This document shows positions 34,346-35,474 of a stretch of 35,474 nt of DNA, one piece after another. A program made the translations under genes and the position numbers. A model generated the notes under the pieces. It made no database searches, was not told the origin of the DNA, and saw only the letters and a list, made by a program, of their open reading frames with translations. Where the stretch lies: NCBI GenBank assembly GCA_963205245.1, contig CAUJIB010000031.1, positions 1-35,474 of the forward strand. The letters are read 5' to 3'. Source of the DNA: Pseudomonadota bacterium (lineage in GTDB: Bacteria; Pseudomonadota; Alphaproteobacteria; Rickettsiales; SXRF01). How positions within the stretch are numbered: the stretch's first letter is position 1; each line of letters starts with the position of its first letter.

Positions 34346-35474
34346 ATGGCAGATCTTGATAAGGTTTCCAGCACTGATAATGCCCCAATCGGGCAAGGTG
34401 AAATACAAGGTGGTTTTGACCTTTTAACGGTTTTACAGGATGCGCCTGTAAGCGATTTGTCGGCAAAAGTATATTTTGCAGAGGATTTAGTACCATTTGA
34501 CGGTAATCCGGCGGCGGTGACATCCGCTCTTGACGAAATTATAGGAGTTCGGGATGGGCAAGGACAATTTAATGATGCAGTTATAAGGGGTATTCAGTCG
34601 GATAATGTTGTTTATAGTTCTGCGGGAAGAGAGGCAAGCCAATCTCAGGAAGCGGCAACACTTTCTTCATCATCAGATGTTGAAACAATCAGCAATGGCA
34701 ATACAGCTGAAATTAGCGAAAGTGATTTAACTCCGGTTACAAATAACGCTAATTCTGCTCAAGCCTTTAACCGCTCTAGTGAGGGGCAAACCCTACCAGA
34801 AATGACACCTGACAGTAATCCGGCAAATGATATTGAAGATAATGGTGGAGATAATACTGGTGGCGGAGATACTGGAGGTGGGAACAATGGTGGTTCTGGT
34901 GGAGGTGGAAACACAGGAGGTGGAGGAAATAATGGTGGTTCTTCACATCCAATCATAGATTTAGATCTAGGCTTAAATACTAACCAGCCTTCATTGGATT
35001 TGAATCTGGTGATTGATCCGAGTGGTGATACATTGCTTGATGTTGATGCTGCTGTGCAAACTATAGATAATACAGTAGTGCAGCTTGGTGCTACTATTGA
35101 ACATTTAAGCAGTGGTGCAGCAGTTGTTTTGAACTCTACTAGTGATTTATTAGGTAATGTTGTTGATACTATTTCCTCATTACCTAATATTAATCTTGCT
35201 ACTTCTCTTCCTAGTATTGGCAATGTTACCGATGGTCTTTCCGATACGGTAAGCTCTATTTTTGGCGCAGATTCCGTGTTGCCTGATATTAGTCAGATTA
35301 CCGATGGTCTTGGCGGGGTAGTGGATGCTGCTGGCTCTGTAGTTGATGCGGTTACATCGCTCGCCGATGTTGGACAGATTACCGATGGTCTTGGCGGGGT
35401 AGTGGATGCTGCTGGCTCTGTAGTTGATGCGGTTACATCGCTCGCCGATGTTGGACAGATTACCGATGGTCTTG
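34346..35474 (+). CDS. Large Gly-rich, tandem-repeat protein, 3' end outside the window
   Basis: Open for 376 codons to the end of the window with no stop, so it is incomplete. AGGAGG lies 4 bases before the ATG. There is no Sec signal. Residues 1-160 are acidic, with Ser/Asn/Asp/Glu. About 167-200 form a Gly/Asn-rich linker (GGDNTGGGDTGGGNNGGSG). From about 205 hydrophobic-acidic segments run (LDLNLVIDPSGDTLLDVDAAV). Perfect 27-residue repeats, ITDGLGGVVDAAGSVVDAV then TSLADVGQ, begin at 35297. The layout recalls secreted adhesins of the type I pathway (no N-terminal signal, Asp-rich repeats, C-terminal secretion signal), but that end is not visible. The function is inference. Confidence 0.75.
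   Translation, partial: MADLDKVSSTDNAPIGQGEIQGGFDLLTVLQDAPVSDLSAKVYFAEDLVPFDGNPAAVTSALDEIIGVRDGQGQFNDAVIRGIQSDNVVYSSAGREASQSQEAATLSSSSDVETISNGNTAEISESDLTPVTNNANSAQAFNRSSEGQTLPEMTPDSNPANDIEDNGGDNTGGGDTGGGNNGGSGGGGNTGGGGNNGGSSHPIIDLDLGLNTNQPSLDLNLVIDPSGDTLLDVDAAVQTIDNTVVQLGATIEHLSSGAAVVLNSTSDLLGNVVDTISSLPNINLATSLPSIGNVTDGLSDTVSSIFGADSVLPDISQITDGLGGVVDAAGSVVDAVTSLADVGQITDGLGGVVDAAGSVVDAVTSLADVGQITDGL
35297..35474 (+). repeat. Perfect 81-bp tandem repeat in the repeat protein
   Basis: Units 35297-35377 and 35378-35458 are identical at the DNA level, and a third unit begins at 35459 and is cut by the window end. Preceding sequence (NVTDGLSDTV) looks like a degenerate relative. Exact identity over two units implies recent expansion or gene conversion. 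In assemblies this is also a common breakpoint. Confidence 0.95.

Noticed and set aside
34759-35223. 154-residue Pro-rich minus-strand frame
   Set aside because: It is the mirror of the Gly-rich linker of the repeat-protein gene, which has a strong ribosome site on the plus strand.
35297-35474. CRISPR-like array
   Set aside because: Repeats are 81 bp, contiguous, in frame and without spacers, so they are protein tandem repeats.

Overview
The window is AT-rich alphaproteobacterial chromosome. The evidence is an alphaproteobacterial 16S rRNA gene and several gene orders typical of that class (alaC-hom, dapF-mtaB, rnd-kdsD-lptC-lptA-lptB, rsmB beside an SDHAF4/DUF1674 gene). The 16S gene stands alone, with its own terminator and no tRNA-Ile/Ala or 23S behind it, as is known in Rickettsiales. 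Palindromic repeats resembling Rickettsia palindromic elements are present, one of them inside a reading frame. The gene content (homoserine and diaminopimelate synthesis, PHA synthase, LPS export, several wall enzymes) is richer than in Rickettsia itself, so a less reduced relative or another split-rRNA alphaproteobacterium is likely. The order-level placement is inference.

Layout. 1-300: no gene, two structured or repeat segments. 301-4389 (minus): lipoprotein, alaC and hom in one direction. 4557-6362 (plus): phaC. 6372-9020 (minus): overlapping dapF, GNAT and mtaB operon. 9155-9433: small unknown gene. 9565-11610: complete isolated 16S unit with A-tract, promoter, long leader, processing stem, rRNA and terminator. 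11610-14539: small and membrane-protein genes of mostly unknown role. 14529-18191 (minus): rnd, kdsD, lptC, lptA and lptB, linking Kdo precursor supply to LPS transport. 18348-21478 (minus): a His/Lys-repeat exported protein, rpe-yacG, an unknown membrane protein and rsmB. 21557-27404: SDHAF4, a Tat-exported DUF882 protein, two L,D-transpeptidases, a nitrilase-family hydrolase, ubiG, a TPR protein and a RimI-like acetyltransferase. 27660-31291: a Crp/Fnr regulator behind a striking inverted repeat, a GH114 glycosidase, and a usp/host-attachment-family pair. 31292-34147: acs and prmA. 34346 to the end: start of a large Gly-rich, tandem-repeat protein that runs off the window.

How it fits together. 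Wall and envelope functions dominate: dapF supplies meso-DAP, the L,D-transpeptidases and DUF882 protein act on peptidoglycan, and kdsD with lptABC builds and exports LPS. A perfect FNR-type box lies between the divergent usp and acs genes. The nearby Crp/Fnr regulator carries the E-x-x-S-R recognition helix that reads TTGAT, suggesting local oxygen/NO/redox control of stress and acetate genes. Two conserved genes under 60 codons (yacG and SDHAF4) were found by translating the gaps, and rnd appears to use an ATT start codon.
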